64,000 bases of DNA from ZC4RG17 sp036380875. Lineage in GTDB: Bacteria > Actinomycetota > Acidimicrobiia > Spongiisociales > ZC4RG35. The notes beneath the pieces were generated by a model. The model searched no databases. It saw nothing but the letters and a program-made list of their open reading frames with translations, and was not told where the DNA came from. The translations under genes were made by a program, and so were the position numbers. Where the stretch lies: the NCBI GenBank assembly GCA_036380875.1, contig DASVDX010000080.1, positions 11,137 to 75,136 of the forward strand. The letters are read 5' to 3'. This document shows, one piece after another, positions 55,131 through 64,000 of this stretch (position 1 is the first letter of the stretch; each line of letters starts with the position of its first letter).

Positions 55131-56833
55131 AGGATCCCCAATTCGATCGCCGACATCACCACAGATGAAGCCGTGTGGCCCAGGCCGCAGATGGAGGCGG
55201 CTTTCATCGCCCGGTCCAGGTCATCGATGAGCCCGCGGTCGATCGAGCCGTTGGCCCGGGCGACTGCCTCCTCCACCCGGACCGTGCCCACCCGGCACGG
55301 CACGCACTGGCCGCACGACTCGTCCCGGAAGAACTGGGCGATGCGGCGCACGACTTCTTTCATGTCGGTGGTGGCGCTGAAAGCCATGATCACACCGGAG
55401 CCCAGCGTCAAGCCGGCCGCCCGGCTGTCCTCGAACGTGAGAGGCAAGTCCCAGTGGTCGGGGCCGATCAACGAACCCGCCGCTCCGCCGAGCAAGAGGT
55501 ACGGGATCTCGGCCAACACCCCGCCGGCCGCCTCGACGGCATCGCCGAGCGTGGTGCCCGATTCGAGTTCGTAGACGCCGGGACGGGCGACATTGCCCGA
55601 GAGGCAGAAGAGCCGCGTACCGGGGGAGTCCTGGGTCCCGGTGGCGGCGTACGCCGCCCCTCCCTCGAGGACGATGCGGTTGACGTTGATGAGCGTCTCG
55701 ACGTTGTTGATGGCGGTGGGTCGCCCGAACAGACCCGCCACTGTGGGGAACGGCGGCTTCTGACGGGGCTCGCCGCGATACCCCTCGATCGAAGCGAAGA
55801 GAGCTGTCTCCTCCCCGCAGATGTACGCACCCTGGCCCCGGCGGATCTCGATGTCGAAGCGCTTGCCCGCCCCCATCACGTCGTCGCCCAGGAGGCCGGC
55901 ATTTCGGGCCTCGGCCACGGCGTGGGACAGGCGGGCGTTGGCGGTGGGATATTCGCCGCGGACGTAGATGTATCCCTGCTCGGCGCCGACCGTGACCCCG
56001 GCGATGGTGAGGGCCTCGACGACCGCAAAGGGGTCGCCCTCCATGACCACGCGGTCCTTGAACGTACCTGGCTCGGACTCGTCGGCGTTGCAGATCACGT
56101 AGCGGGGTGCAGGCTGTTCGGCGGCGCCCCGCCACTTGAGACCGGTGGGGAAGGCAGCGCCACCGCGCCCGCGCAGGTTGGAAGCGATCAGCTCGTCGAT
56201 CACCGCCTCCGGTCCCATCTCGATGGCTCTGGCGAGCGCCTCGTAGCCTCCTGCCGACCGGTAGTCGTCGAGCGATGCCGGATCGATGTTCCCGACCCGG
56301 GCGAGAAGAGGGCCGGGTGAAACGAACGGCGTGGCCTGCTCGCCGATCTGCCCCTCCAGGGCGGCGAGCACCGACTCGGATGTCGCTCCCGTGAGCACCA
56401 CGTCGTCGTCGCCGGCCCTCTGGAGGAAGACGGCGGGTCGACGGTCGCACTGGCCCAGGCAGGGGCTTTCCACGAACTCGGGCCCGTCACCGAGTTGCGT
56501 CAACAGGTCGTTGCCGCAGGCGATGTCGGTACACACGTGCGCCACCGCCGGCGGTCGGGGCTCGGTCGACACCAAGGCGTAGAAGCTGGCCACGGAGTAC
56601 ACCTCGGCGGGTGGCACCTGGAGACGGCGGGCGATCTCGTCGACGGCGCCAGGGCTGACCCAGCCCACTGCCGACTGCACGGCATCGAGCGCCGGCAACA
56701 GGTAGTGCCGCAGGTCACGGCGAATCCTCACGACCCGTCCCGGCACCTCGACCTTCAAGGCCTCGGGTATCGCCGAAGCGATCGCCCTCTTCTCGGCCTC
56801 TGTCGCCTGTGCCCCGATCAGCTTGAGGTCCAT
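55127..56833 (-). CDS. NADH-oxidising diaphorase subunit of formate dehydrogenase (NuoE-NuoF fusion)
   Basis: A 568-residue fusion. The first ~150 residues are NuoE-like with a 2Fe-2S site (C101, C106, C125, C129; VCTDIACGNDL and ESPCLGQCDRRP). The rest is NuoF/FdsB-like: GRGGAAFPTGLKWRG (FMN), NADESEPGTFKDRVVMEGDP (NADH), GAYICGEETALFASIEGYRG and the 4Fe-4S motif ESCGQCVPCRVGT with the fourth Cys in SICGLGH. With the FdhA halves it makes an FdsABG-type enzyme that passes formate electrons to NAD+. ATG at 56833 is preceded by GGGGAG. Overlaps the FdhA N-terminal gene by four bases. Confidence 0.9.
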   Translation of the reverse strand: MDLKLIGAQATEAEKRAIASAIPEALKVEVPGRVVRIRRDLRHYLLPALDAVQSAVGWVSPGAVDEIARRLQVPPAEVYSVASFYALVSTEPRPPAVAHVCTDIACGNDLLTQLGDGPEFVESPCLGQCDRRPAVFLQRAGDDDVVLTGATSESVLAALEGQIGEQATPFVSPGPLLARVGNIDPASLDDYRSAGGYEALARAIEMGPEAVIDELIASNLRGRGGAAFPTGLKWRGAAEQPAPRYVICNADESEPGTFKDRVVMEGDPFAVVEALTIAGVTVGAEQGYIYVRGEYPTANARLSHAVAEARNAGLLGDDVMGAGKRFDIEIRRGQGAYICGEETALFASIEGYRGEPRQKPPFPTVAGLFGRPTAINNVETLINVNRIVLEGGAAYAATGTQDSPGTRLFCLSGNVARPGVYELESGTTLGDAVEAAGGVLAEIPYLLLGGAAGSLIGPDHWDLPLTFEDSRAAGLTLGSGVIMAFSATTDMKEVVRRIAQFFRDESCGQCVPCRVGTVRVEEAVARANGSIDRGLIDDLDRAMKAASICGLGHTASSVVMSAIELGIL

Positions 56834-57010
56834 CTGTGCTCCCCATTGCGGCGGGGCCCCGTGGTCTCGGCGCCTCTGGCGACTCGCCCAGCCACCCCGC
56901 CGCTGCGGTGCTGCCGCACCGCGTCGCTGCCGCACCCGCGGGCCCAACTCGTGTGACTCACCGACACTCCGGCCTCCGCCGATGATTGCTGCCCGCCGTC
57001 TGCCGCCTTC
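56834..57010 (-). other. 177-base spacer inside the formate dehydrogenase operon, with hairpin
   Basis: Between the catalytic and diaphorase genes. A perfect 7-bp hairpin, GCGGTGC (56905-56911), loop TGCC, GCACCGC (56916-56922), stands out in otherwise C-rich sequence on the plus strand; a nearby second CGCTGCCGCAC repeats part of it. There is no U-run. It could be a processing or attenuation element; I see no gene here. Confidence 0.35.
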
Positions 57011-58903
57011 TCATAGCTTCTCGATCCGTATCGCCGTCGCCTTGAACTCGGCCGTGCCCGACTTCGGGTCCCATGCCTCGATCGTCAGCTTGTTCACGTC
57101 CACCTGCTCCGGGTAGTGGATGGCCATGAACGTCAGGCCGGGTCGCATCTCCGCGTCGATTCGGGCCGGGGCGGTCACGGTTCCCCGTCGGGAAACGACC
57201 TTCACCGTCTCCCCGTCGACGATACCCAGGCGCTCAGCGTCCTCGGGTGAGATGTCCAGTGTCGTGCCGTAGCGCAGCGGGGAATCGAACCCGCTCGACT
57301 GCACTCCTGTGTTGTAGCCGTCGAGGTGGCGGCCGGTGGTGAGTCGAATCGGGTACTCGTCGGTCAACGTGTCGACCGGAGGCACCCAGTCGACGGGGAT
57401 GAACGGAGCGGGGTCCTTGACGTCGTCCTCCCACAGGCGGGCGTGGAGGAACTTCGTCCCCGGATGCCTCTCGTCCGGGCACGGCCACTGCAGACCGCCC
57501 AGTTCGTCGAGACGGCGATAGCTCATCCCGGCGTGGGCCGGGGACAAGGATCGCAACTCGTCCCAGATCTCCTCTGCCGTCGGATTGCCCCAGTCGGTGC
57601 CCATCGCCCGGGCCAGGTCGCTGATGATGGCGATGTCGGTGCGGGCTTCGCCCGGGGGCCGGAGGGCGGGGCGGACTCGCTGGACTCGTCGTTCTGACGA
57701 AGTGACGGTGCCTTCGCCCTCGACCCAGTCGGCGGCCGCCGGCAACACGACATCGGCGAGTTGGGCGGTTGCCGTCATGAAGATGTCCTGGACGACGAGG
57801 AAGTCGAGGCTGCGCAATGCCTCCACGGCGTGGATGGCGTCGGCTTCCGACTGCGCCGGGTTCTCGCCGATCACATACAGGCCGCGCAGCTTTCCGGCCG
57901 CCATCGCCTCGAACATCTGGGTGAGGTGCCAGCCCCGCTTGGGAGGGATCGACTTGCCCCACGATGCCTCGAACTTGGCGCGGGCTTCGGGATCCTCCAC
58001 GTCGTAGAAGCCGGGCAGCCGGTTGGGCAAGGCCCCCATGTCGCCGCCCCCCTGCACGTTGTTCTGGCCCCGGATGGGAACCAGACCCGAGCCGTAACGG
58101 CCCACGTGGCCGGTGAGCAAAGCGAGGCTGATGAGGGCGAGGACGTTGTCGCTCGCCGTGTGGTGCTCGGTGATGCCCAGCGTCCAGCAGATCTGGGCGG
58201 TGGGGGCGGTGGCGTAGGCGATGGCGACCTCGCGGATCAGGTCACCGGGGATGCCCGTGATCTGCTCCGCCCTGACGAGGTCGTATTCGGCGACCTTCTC
58301 GGCGTATGCGTCGAATCCGGTCGTGGCCCGCTCGATGAACTCGCGGTTGTGGAGCCCTTCGTCGATGATCACCTTGGCCATGGCGTTCGCCAAGGCGATG
58401 TCGGACCCGACGTCGATGCCCAGCCACACGTCGGCCCACTGCGCCGACTCGCTGCGCCGGGGGTCGACGGCATACATCCGGGCGCCATTGCGCAAACCCT
58501 TCAAGAGGTGATGGAAGAAGATCGGGTGGGCATTGCGCGCGTTCGAACCCCACAGAAGGATCAGATCTGTGTTCTCGATCTCTTCGTAGGAGCTCGTGCC
58601 CCCGCCTGCTCCGAGCACAGTCACCAGACCGGTGACGCTGGGAGCGTGTCAAGTGCGGTTACACGAATCGATGTTGTTCGTGCCGAGGACGACCCGGGCG
58701 AACTTCTGAGCGAGATAGTTCGTCTCGTTGGTCGCCTTCGAGCAGCTGAACAGCCCGAGGGCGGTGCTGCCGTGGCGACTCTTCACCTCACTCAGGCCCC
58801 GGGCAGCCGCCTGCAGCGCCTCGTCCCAGCTCGCCGGCACGAAGTCTTCTCCGCGCCGGATCAGCGGGGTCGTCAGGCGAGGACGGCGCTGGGCCCTACG
58901 CAT
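57011..58903 (-). CDS. fdhA: Selenocysteine-containing formate dehydrogenase alpha, catalytic half (split FdhA)
   Basis: Catalytic molybdo/tungsto-pterin subunit, 630 residues if the in-frame TGA at 58649-58651 is read as selenocysteine 85. The context NIDSCNRT-[TGA]-HAPSVTGL aligns with the R-V-Sec/Cys-H-G-P-S-V active-site motif of FdhF/FdnG, and the sequence continues in frame with GGTSSYEEIENTDLILLWGS and SNARNAHPIFFHHLLKG. Later motifs include RGQNNVQGGGDMGALPN and the dinucleotide-binding end RLTTGRHLDGYNTGVQ. The N-terminal Fe4S4 region is missing and sits in the gene at 54153-55130. GGAGGTG precedes the ATG at 58903. Gap to iclR upstream is 65 bases, so joint transcription is likely. 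Confidence 0.88.
58620..58651 (-). promoter_or_regulatory. Bacterial SECIS-like element at the selenocysteine codon
   Basis: Counting the U of UGA as 1, GUCACC (16-21), loop GGUCU (22-26) and GGUGAC (27-32) form a perfect 6-bp hairpin. As I recall the E. coli fdhF SECIS, it has the same GGUCU loop at the same distance and a U at position 17, both recognised by SelB. This one conserves U17 as well. Confidence 0.75.
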
Positions 58904-58968
58904 CCATCACCTCCTTTCCTCTTCCATCTTGGCATCCCCACCCGGTCAGGGTCGGCCGATGCCGCCCT

Positions 58969-59718
58969 TCAGATGTGAGGAATGAGCCGGCTCAATTTCT
59001 CGGCGGTCTCTACCAGCTTCTCGCCGATCTCATCGGCGGTCCCGGGAGCGGGAAAACGGTAGGAAGGGCCGTGGATGTGGATGGCCCCCACGAGCTTGCC
59101 GCGGGAGTCGTGGAGGGCGGTGGCCACCGAGCTCAACCCTTCCGTGTACTCCTCATACGCCCACACGTATCTGTCCTCGTGGACCCGGCGCAGCCGTTTA
59201 CGGAGCTCCTCCGGGTCGGTGATGGTGGCGTCCGTGTAAGCGTTGAGCGGCCGTTCGAGGAATCTGTCCAGTCGGTCCTCGGGCCAGTGGGCGAGGATCA
59301 CCTGGCCGGAGGGCACGGCGTGCATCGCGACTCGTTCGCCGGTCCAGTCCCGGACCTGGATGTCGTTTTCGGAGCTCACCTGGTCGATGTAGTGGACGCG
59401 ATGACCGTCGGGCACGGAAAGTCCGGCGTCCTCGCCGGTCATCTCCGCCAGTTGTCGCAGGTAGGGACGGACGATCGAAACCAGGTTGGCGGTGGGGCTG
59501 GCCACGCCGGCGAGCTTGACGATCTCCGAGCCGATCCGATAGCGCCCGTCCTCGTCGGCCCGCTCGACGGCGCGGATCCCCTCCAGCGTGCGAACCAGGC
59601 GGGCGACGGTGCTCTTGGGCAGGTCCGTCCGTTCGGCCAACTCTGTGATCCCGAGATCACCGGCCATCAGCGCCTCCAACAGGCGGAACGCTCGAACCAC
59701 GGACTGTACGTTGGGCAT
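58969..59718 (-). CDS. IclR-family transcriptional regulator
   Basis: A 249-residue DNA-binding regulator. The N-terminal winged helix-turn-helix is NVQSVVRAFRLLEALMAGDLGITELAERTDLPKSTVARLVRTLE. The C-terminal effector domain of the IclR type runs from about residue 75 (NLVSIVRPYLRQLAEMTGEDAGLSV, ... SSVATALHDSRGKLVGAIHIHGP). It lies 65 bases upstream of the formate dehydrogenase gene and is divergent from the cyclo-ligase gene. A palindrome 45 bases from its start is repeated at the corrinoid and dehydrogenase promoters, making it the best candidate regulator of the whole one-carbon set. The effector is unknown. Confidence 0.93.
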   Translation of the reverse strand: MPNVQSVVRAFRLLEALMAGDLGITELAERTDLPKSTVARLVRTLEGIRAVERADEDGRYRIGSEIVKLAGVASPTANLVSIVRPYLRQLAEMTGEDAGLSVPDGHRVHYIDQVSSENDIQVRDWTGERVAMHAVPSGQVILAHWPEDRLDRFLERPLNAYTDATITDPEELRKRLRRVHEDRYVWAYEEYTEGLSSVATALHDSRGKLVGAIHIHGPSYRFPAPGTADEIGEKLVETAEKLSRLIPHI

Positions 59719-59763
59719 CGGCCCCTTCCCCTAGAGTGCAGCCTCAGGTTACTTCGCGGAATC

Positions 59764-59780
59764 GTTCCGTATGGCGGAAC
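59764..59780 (+). promoter_or_regulatory. Predicted operator C (iclR / cyclo-ligase intergenic)
   Basis: GTTCCGTATGGCGGAAC, same GTTCC-N7-GGAAC shape and ATCGTTCCGTAT context as operators A and B. It is in the 52-base space between the divergent iclR and cyclo-ligase genes and overlaps the ATG at 59771, which suggests autoregulation and control of the cyclo-ligase. Confidence 0.6.
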
Positions 59781-60334
59781 AAGGGGCATCGTTGACCAAA
59801 GAAGAGATCCGGCGCCAGATGAAGGCTCAGCCCCATCCCTCGCCCGATGTGAGGAGGCGGGTGGTGGAAAACGTCGAGCAGTGGCTGCGGGAGCGCTCTC
59901 CTTCGGTGGTCGTCGGGTTCCTGGCCATGGGCGACGAAATCGACATGAGCCCTCTGGTCGGGGCGCTGCCCGACATCCGCTTCGGCCTCACCCGCACCGC
60001 TCCCGGCTCGATGCTGACCGTGCACACATTCGACGGGCCGCGCGAGCAGCACCCGTATGGCTTCGAGCAGCCTCGCTCCGATGCCCCGGTCATCCAGTCG
60101 GACGAGATCGATGTCGTGTTGGTGCCGGGCCTCGCCTTTTCGCCCGACGGTCGTCGCCTGGGTCGCGGTGCCGGCTACTACGACCGTTTCCTCGCCACCA
60201 TCGAGGCCATCAAAATCGGGTTGACGACGTCCGATCGCCTCCGTCCGGACATTCCCCTCGAACCCCACGACGTGACCATGGACTGGATCGCCACCGAAGA
60301 CGGGGTTTTCGAGGTCGAGCGGCCTCTCGTTTGA
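59771..60334 (+). CDS. fau: 5-formyltetrahydrofolate cyclo-ligase
   Basis: ATP-dependent enzyme turning 5-formyl-THF into methenyl-THF. The 187-residue product has TKEEIRRQMKAQPHPSPDVR, VVGFLAMGDEIDMSPLV, and the diagnostic VLVPGLAFSPDGRRLGRGAGYYDRFL, followed by KIGLTTSDRL and a C-terminal EPHDVTMDWIATEDGVF. ATG at 59771 lies inside operator C. A TTG at 59792, five bases after AAGGGG, would give the product starting MTKEEIRRQ and may be the true start. It is divergent from iclR and belongs functionally to the one-carbon set. Confidence 0.92.
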   Translation: MAEQGASLTKEEIRRQMKAQPHPSPDVRRRVVENVEQWLRERSPSVVVGFLAMGDEIDMSPLVGALPDIRFGLTRTAPGSMLTVHTFDGPREQHPYGFEQPRSDAPVIQSDEIDVVLVPGLAFSPDGRRLGRGAGYYDRFLATIEAIKIGLTTSDRLRPDIPLEPHDVTMDWIATEDGVFEVERPLV

Positions 60335-60336
60335 GA

Positions 60337-60515
60337 CTCCCGGCCCATCCCCTGTGGCCGTCGACTCGATAGGTTCTGGGACACGGTCGAAGGGCCGGGA
60401 GGGAGTGGTTCAAAGGGTGTCTGGGGCTGGGCGAGGCTCAGTTCCAGCCCCGCTGTTTCCTACCGGTGCTCGAGTCCGATGGAGGCTTCCCTCCGGCCTT
60501 GACTCGGGGCCGGAG
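60337..60515 (+). ncRNA. Candidate 6S RNA (SsrS-like)
   Basis: About 179 bases directly after fau, a linkage typical of 6S RNA. A closing stem can form between CTCCCGGCCC (60337-60346) and GGGCCGGAG (60507-60515). Inside is GACTCGA (60363-60369) with TCGAGTC (60470-60476), extended by TAGG (60370-60373) with CCTA (60459-60462). An apical hairpin GGGGCTGG (60423-60430) / CCAGCCCC (60444-60451) follows. The 3' side of the open bubble has a small GGAGG-CTTC-CCTCC hairpin, as in known 6S. Competing local pairings exist (60337-60346 with 60392-60401), so the fold is not certain. The full gap to rpsL (60335-60822) holds no protein gene. Confidence 0.45.
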
Positions 60516-60568
60516 GTGAAGGGCGACGGTTTCGGTTCCTGCCGCCGTCGTCTTGCTTGCCGATCGAG

Positions 60569-60588
60569 GGGTGGCCTTCGGGCCACCC
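60569..60588 (+). terminator. Hairpin terminator after the fau / putative 6S region
   Basis: GGGTGGCC (60569-60576), loop TTCG, GGCCACCC (60581-60588) is an 8-bp perfect stem, extendable to 10 bp (A60567-T60590, G60568-T60589). It is followed by TTCGGTCGTTTG, a weak T-rich tail. It would end transcripts coming from fau before the str operon promoter. Confidence 0.65.
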
Positions 60589-60688
60589 TTCGGTCGTTTG
60601 CGATGGCGGCGGGGGCTGCCGCCTGCCGCCTAGAATTCCTCCCGTTACCTCACCGGACGGATCGTCCGCTGGCTCGGGCGCCGCGACT

Positions 60689-60717
60689 TTGCGCTACTTC
60701 GCGCTTGTCCGTATACT
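60689..60717 (+). promoter_or_regulatory. Promoter of the str operon (rpsL)
   Basis: TTGCGC at 60689-60694 and TATACT at 60712-60717 are 17 bases apart, close to the vegetative consensus. Transcription would start near 60724 and leave a ~100-base leader before rpsL, which has a GTAAGGAG site ahead of its ATG. Confidence 0.65.
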
Positions 60718-60822
60718 TGCCAACCGTGGTTTTCGCCACCTCTCCCCTCTCCTGAACGGGGCCAACGGCTGCGAGCAGGTTGATCTCCCGGGGGGTGGTC
60801 ACCTTTTCGCGTAAGGAGTGAA

Positions 60823-61194
60823 ATGCCGACGATCGAGCAGCTTGTCCGTCAGGGCAGGAAGCCGAAGAAGAAGAAGACCAAGACCGCTGGCCTCGCCGGC
60901 GCTCCCCAGCGCCGGGGTGTCTGCACCCGCGTCTACACCGTCACACCCAAGAAGCCGAACTCGGCTCTTCGGAAGGTGTGCCGCGTCCGTCTTTCTTCCG
61001 GCGTCGAGGTGACCGCCTACATCCCCGGAGAGGGCCACAACCTCCAGGAGCACTCGATCGTCCTCGTCCGCGGCGGTCGTGTCCGCGACCTCCCCGGTGT
61101 CCGCTACAAGGTGATCCGGGGTGCTCTCGACGCGGCCGGTGTGGCGGATCGCAAGCAGGCTCGTTCCCGATACGGCGCCAAGAAGGAGAGCTGA
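60823..61194 (+). CDS. rpsL: 30S ribosomal protein S12
   Basis: Decoding-centre protein of 123 residues: MPTIEQLVRQGRKPKKKK, APQRRGVCTRVYTVTPKKPNSALRKVCRVRL and EHSIVLVRGGRVRDLPGVRY. The position corresponding to Lys88 (M. tuberculosis) is Arg (codon CGC at 61084-61086), while Lys43 is retained. It begins the str operon; rpsG starts two bases after its stop. ATG at 60823 after AAGGAG. Confidence 0.97.
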   Translation: MPTIEQLVRQGRKPKKKKTKTAGLAGAPQRRGVCTRVYTVTPKKPNSALRKVCRVRLSSGVEVTAYIPGEGHNLQEHSIVLVRGGRVRDLPGVRYKVIRGALDAAGVADRKQARSRYGAKKES

Positions 61195-61195
61195 G

Positions 61196-61663
61196 ATGCG
61201 CCGCGCCCCTGCCCAGAAGCGGCCGATCGAGCCGGATCCGGTTTTCCGCAGTGTTCTCGTCTCCCAGGTCATCAACAAGGTCCTGTGGAGGGGCAAGAAG
61301 AACACCGCCCGCTCCATCGTCTATGACGCCCTCGAGCTCGTCGAGCGGCGTGCCAACCAGGATCCGGTGACCGTGCTCAAGCGGGCCATCGACAACCTGA
61401 AGCCCCAGGTCGAGGTGCGTTCCCGTCGAGTCGGCGGCTCGTCGTACCAGGTTCCGATGGAAGTTCCGCCCCGCCGTCAGAACACCCTGGCGATCCGGTG
61501 GCTGGTCGACTACGCCCGGCGCCGCAAAGAGCCAACGATGGCGCAGCGTCTGGCCAACGAGATCCTGGACGCTGCGAACAACACCGGAGCAGCCATCAAA
61601 CGGAAAGAAGACGTCCACAAGATGGCGGAGTCCAACAAGGCGTTCGCCCACTACCGCTGGTAG
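61196..61663 (+). CDS. rpsG: 30S ribosomal protein S7
   Basis: Binds the 3' domain of 16S rRNA and organises the 30S head. The 155-residue product starts MRRAPAQKRPIEPDPVFRS and shows QVINKVLWRGKKNTARSIVY, KPQVEVRSRRVGGSSYQVPM and RRQNTLAIRWLVDYARRRKE. ATG at 61196 directly follows the rpsL stop. Length and order are as usual in the str operon. Confidence 0.97.
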   Translation: MRRAPAQKRPIEPDPVFRSVLVSQVINKVLWRGKKNTARSIVYDALELVERRANQDPVTVLKRAIDNLKPQVEVRSRRVGGSSYQVPMEVPPRRQNTLAIRWLVDYARRRKEPTMAQRLANEILDAANNTGAAIKRKEDVHKMAESNKAFAHYRW

Positions 61664-61711
61664 CGGTTCCGGCCGGGTGAATCGCCGGCCCGCCTCCCGG
61701 AGTATCGAATC

Positions 61712-63814
<2,103 letters not shown>

Positions 63815-63863
63815 ACAGTCGACACAGGTAATCGCACGTTCCTGAATAGGAGGAAACTCAGAA

Positions 63864-64000
63864 ATGGCCAAGGAGAAGTTTGATCGTTCGAAGCCGCATG
63901 TGAATGTGGGGACGATGGGTCATATTGATCATGGTAAGACGACGTTGACGGCGGCGATTACGCGGGTGTTGGCTGAGCGGGTTGGGGGGTCGAATCAGGC
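63864..64000 (+). CDS. tuf: Elongation factor Tu (partial, cut by window end)
   Basis: The first 45 or so codons: MAKEKFDRSKPHVNVGTMG then HIDHGKTTLTAAITRVLAE, the EF-Tu opening with the P-loop GHIDHGKT. An AGGAGGA site at 63848-63854 precedes the ATG by nine bases. After the second codon not one codon ends in C (for example CAT ATT GAT CAT GGT AAG ACG), unlike fusA where C endings dominate, although the protein is normal. Confidence 0.96.
   Translation, partial: MAKEKFDRSKPHVNVGTMGHIDHGKTTLTAAITRVLAERVGGSNQ

Noticed and set aside
58649..58651. TGA in formate dehydrogenase as a nonsense mutation or frameshift making a pseudogene
   Set aside because: The frame continues on both sides with full homology, the codon is at the Sec/Cys site of the family, and a SECIS-like hairpin follows at the right distance.
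60598..60636. Additional rpsL promoter using TAGAAT at 60631-60636
   Set aside because: The nearest TTGCGA is 27 bases upstream, too far for a sigma-A promoter; the pair at 60689-60717 fits much better.

Overview
The window is a high-GC bacterial chromosome segment. It is most likely from an actinobacterium (Actinomycetota), perhaps a deep lineage such as Acidimicrobiia. The actinobacterial markers are a WhiB iron-sulfur regulator (20.1-20.4 kb), the mismatch endonuclease NucS (15.3-15.9 kb), a TTG-started rpoB, and RNA polymerase and ribosomal proteins that read like actinobacterial homologues. No tRNA, rRNA, CRISPR array, insertion sequence or phage gene was seen. The genus assignment is inference only.

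Layout. 0-3.1 kb: minus-strand Mrp-type Na+/H+ antiporter operon (mnhA-B-C, then the first bases of D). 3.2-13.5 kb: housekeeping and small-molecule genes (carboxylate-amine ligase, DNA glycosylase Tag, a membrane-anchored molybdopterin oxidoreductase, a 5'-3' exonuclease, a Mut7-C protein, a carotenoid-type FAD oxidoreductase, a 54-residue zinc ribbon, NhaA, class II aldolase). 13.5-29.8 kb: an MFS transporter, nucS, trmL, peptidases, acyl-CoA dehydrogenase, whiB, PLP enzymes including MetY, VanW, an AONS-like synthase and a membrane histidine kinase. A ~180 bp interspersed repeat occurs twice here (16.0 and 24.6 kb), each time between convergent genes. 29.8-37.5 kb: rpoB-rpoC behind two sigma-A-like promoters and followed by a strong hairpin. 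37.5-39.5 kb: an NfeD-type membrane protease and a stomatin-like SPFH protein.

39.9-60.3 kb is the most interesting part, a one-carbon island. A seven-gene minus-strand operon, with every junction overlapping, encodes a corrinoid protein, a DUF1638 protein, a small 'virulence factor'-domain protein, a methyl-corrinoid:tetrahydrofolate methyltransferase, a corrinoid-reactivating ATPase, a non-pyrrolysine MttB-family methyltransferase and MetF. Divergent from it are a dimethylglycine/sarcosine dehydrogenase-like FAD-GcvT protein and both ETF subunits. A homocysteine methyltransferase behind a SAM-II-like riboswitch follows. Then come PabBC and an NAD-type formate dehydrogenase whose alpha subunit is split into two genes and carries an in-frame TGA with a SECIS-like hairpin (selenocysteine). 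An IclR regulator lies just upstream of the formate dehydrogenase genes and is divergent from 5-formyl-THF cyclo-ligase. The same 17-bp palindrome (GTTCC-N7-GGAAC type) occurs before the corrinoid operon, before the dehydrogenase operon and between iclR and the cyclo-ligase. This suggests one regulon that demethylates a methylated amine such as glycine betaine, passes the C1 units to folate and oxidises them to CO2.

60.3-64 kb: a possible 6S RNA after the cyclo-ligase gene, then the str operon rpsL-rpsG-fusA-tuf (tuf truncated by the window end). Its start shows codon usage sharply unlike its neighbours. RpoB carries Asn at the residue equivalent to E. coli Ser531, and RpsL carries Arg at position 88. 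Both residues are associated with natural or selected antibiotic resistance elsewhere.
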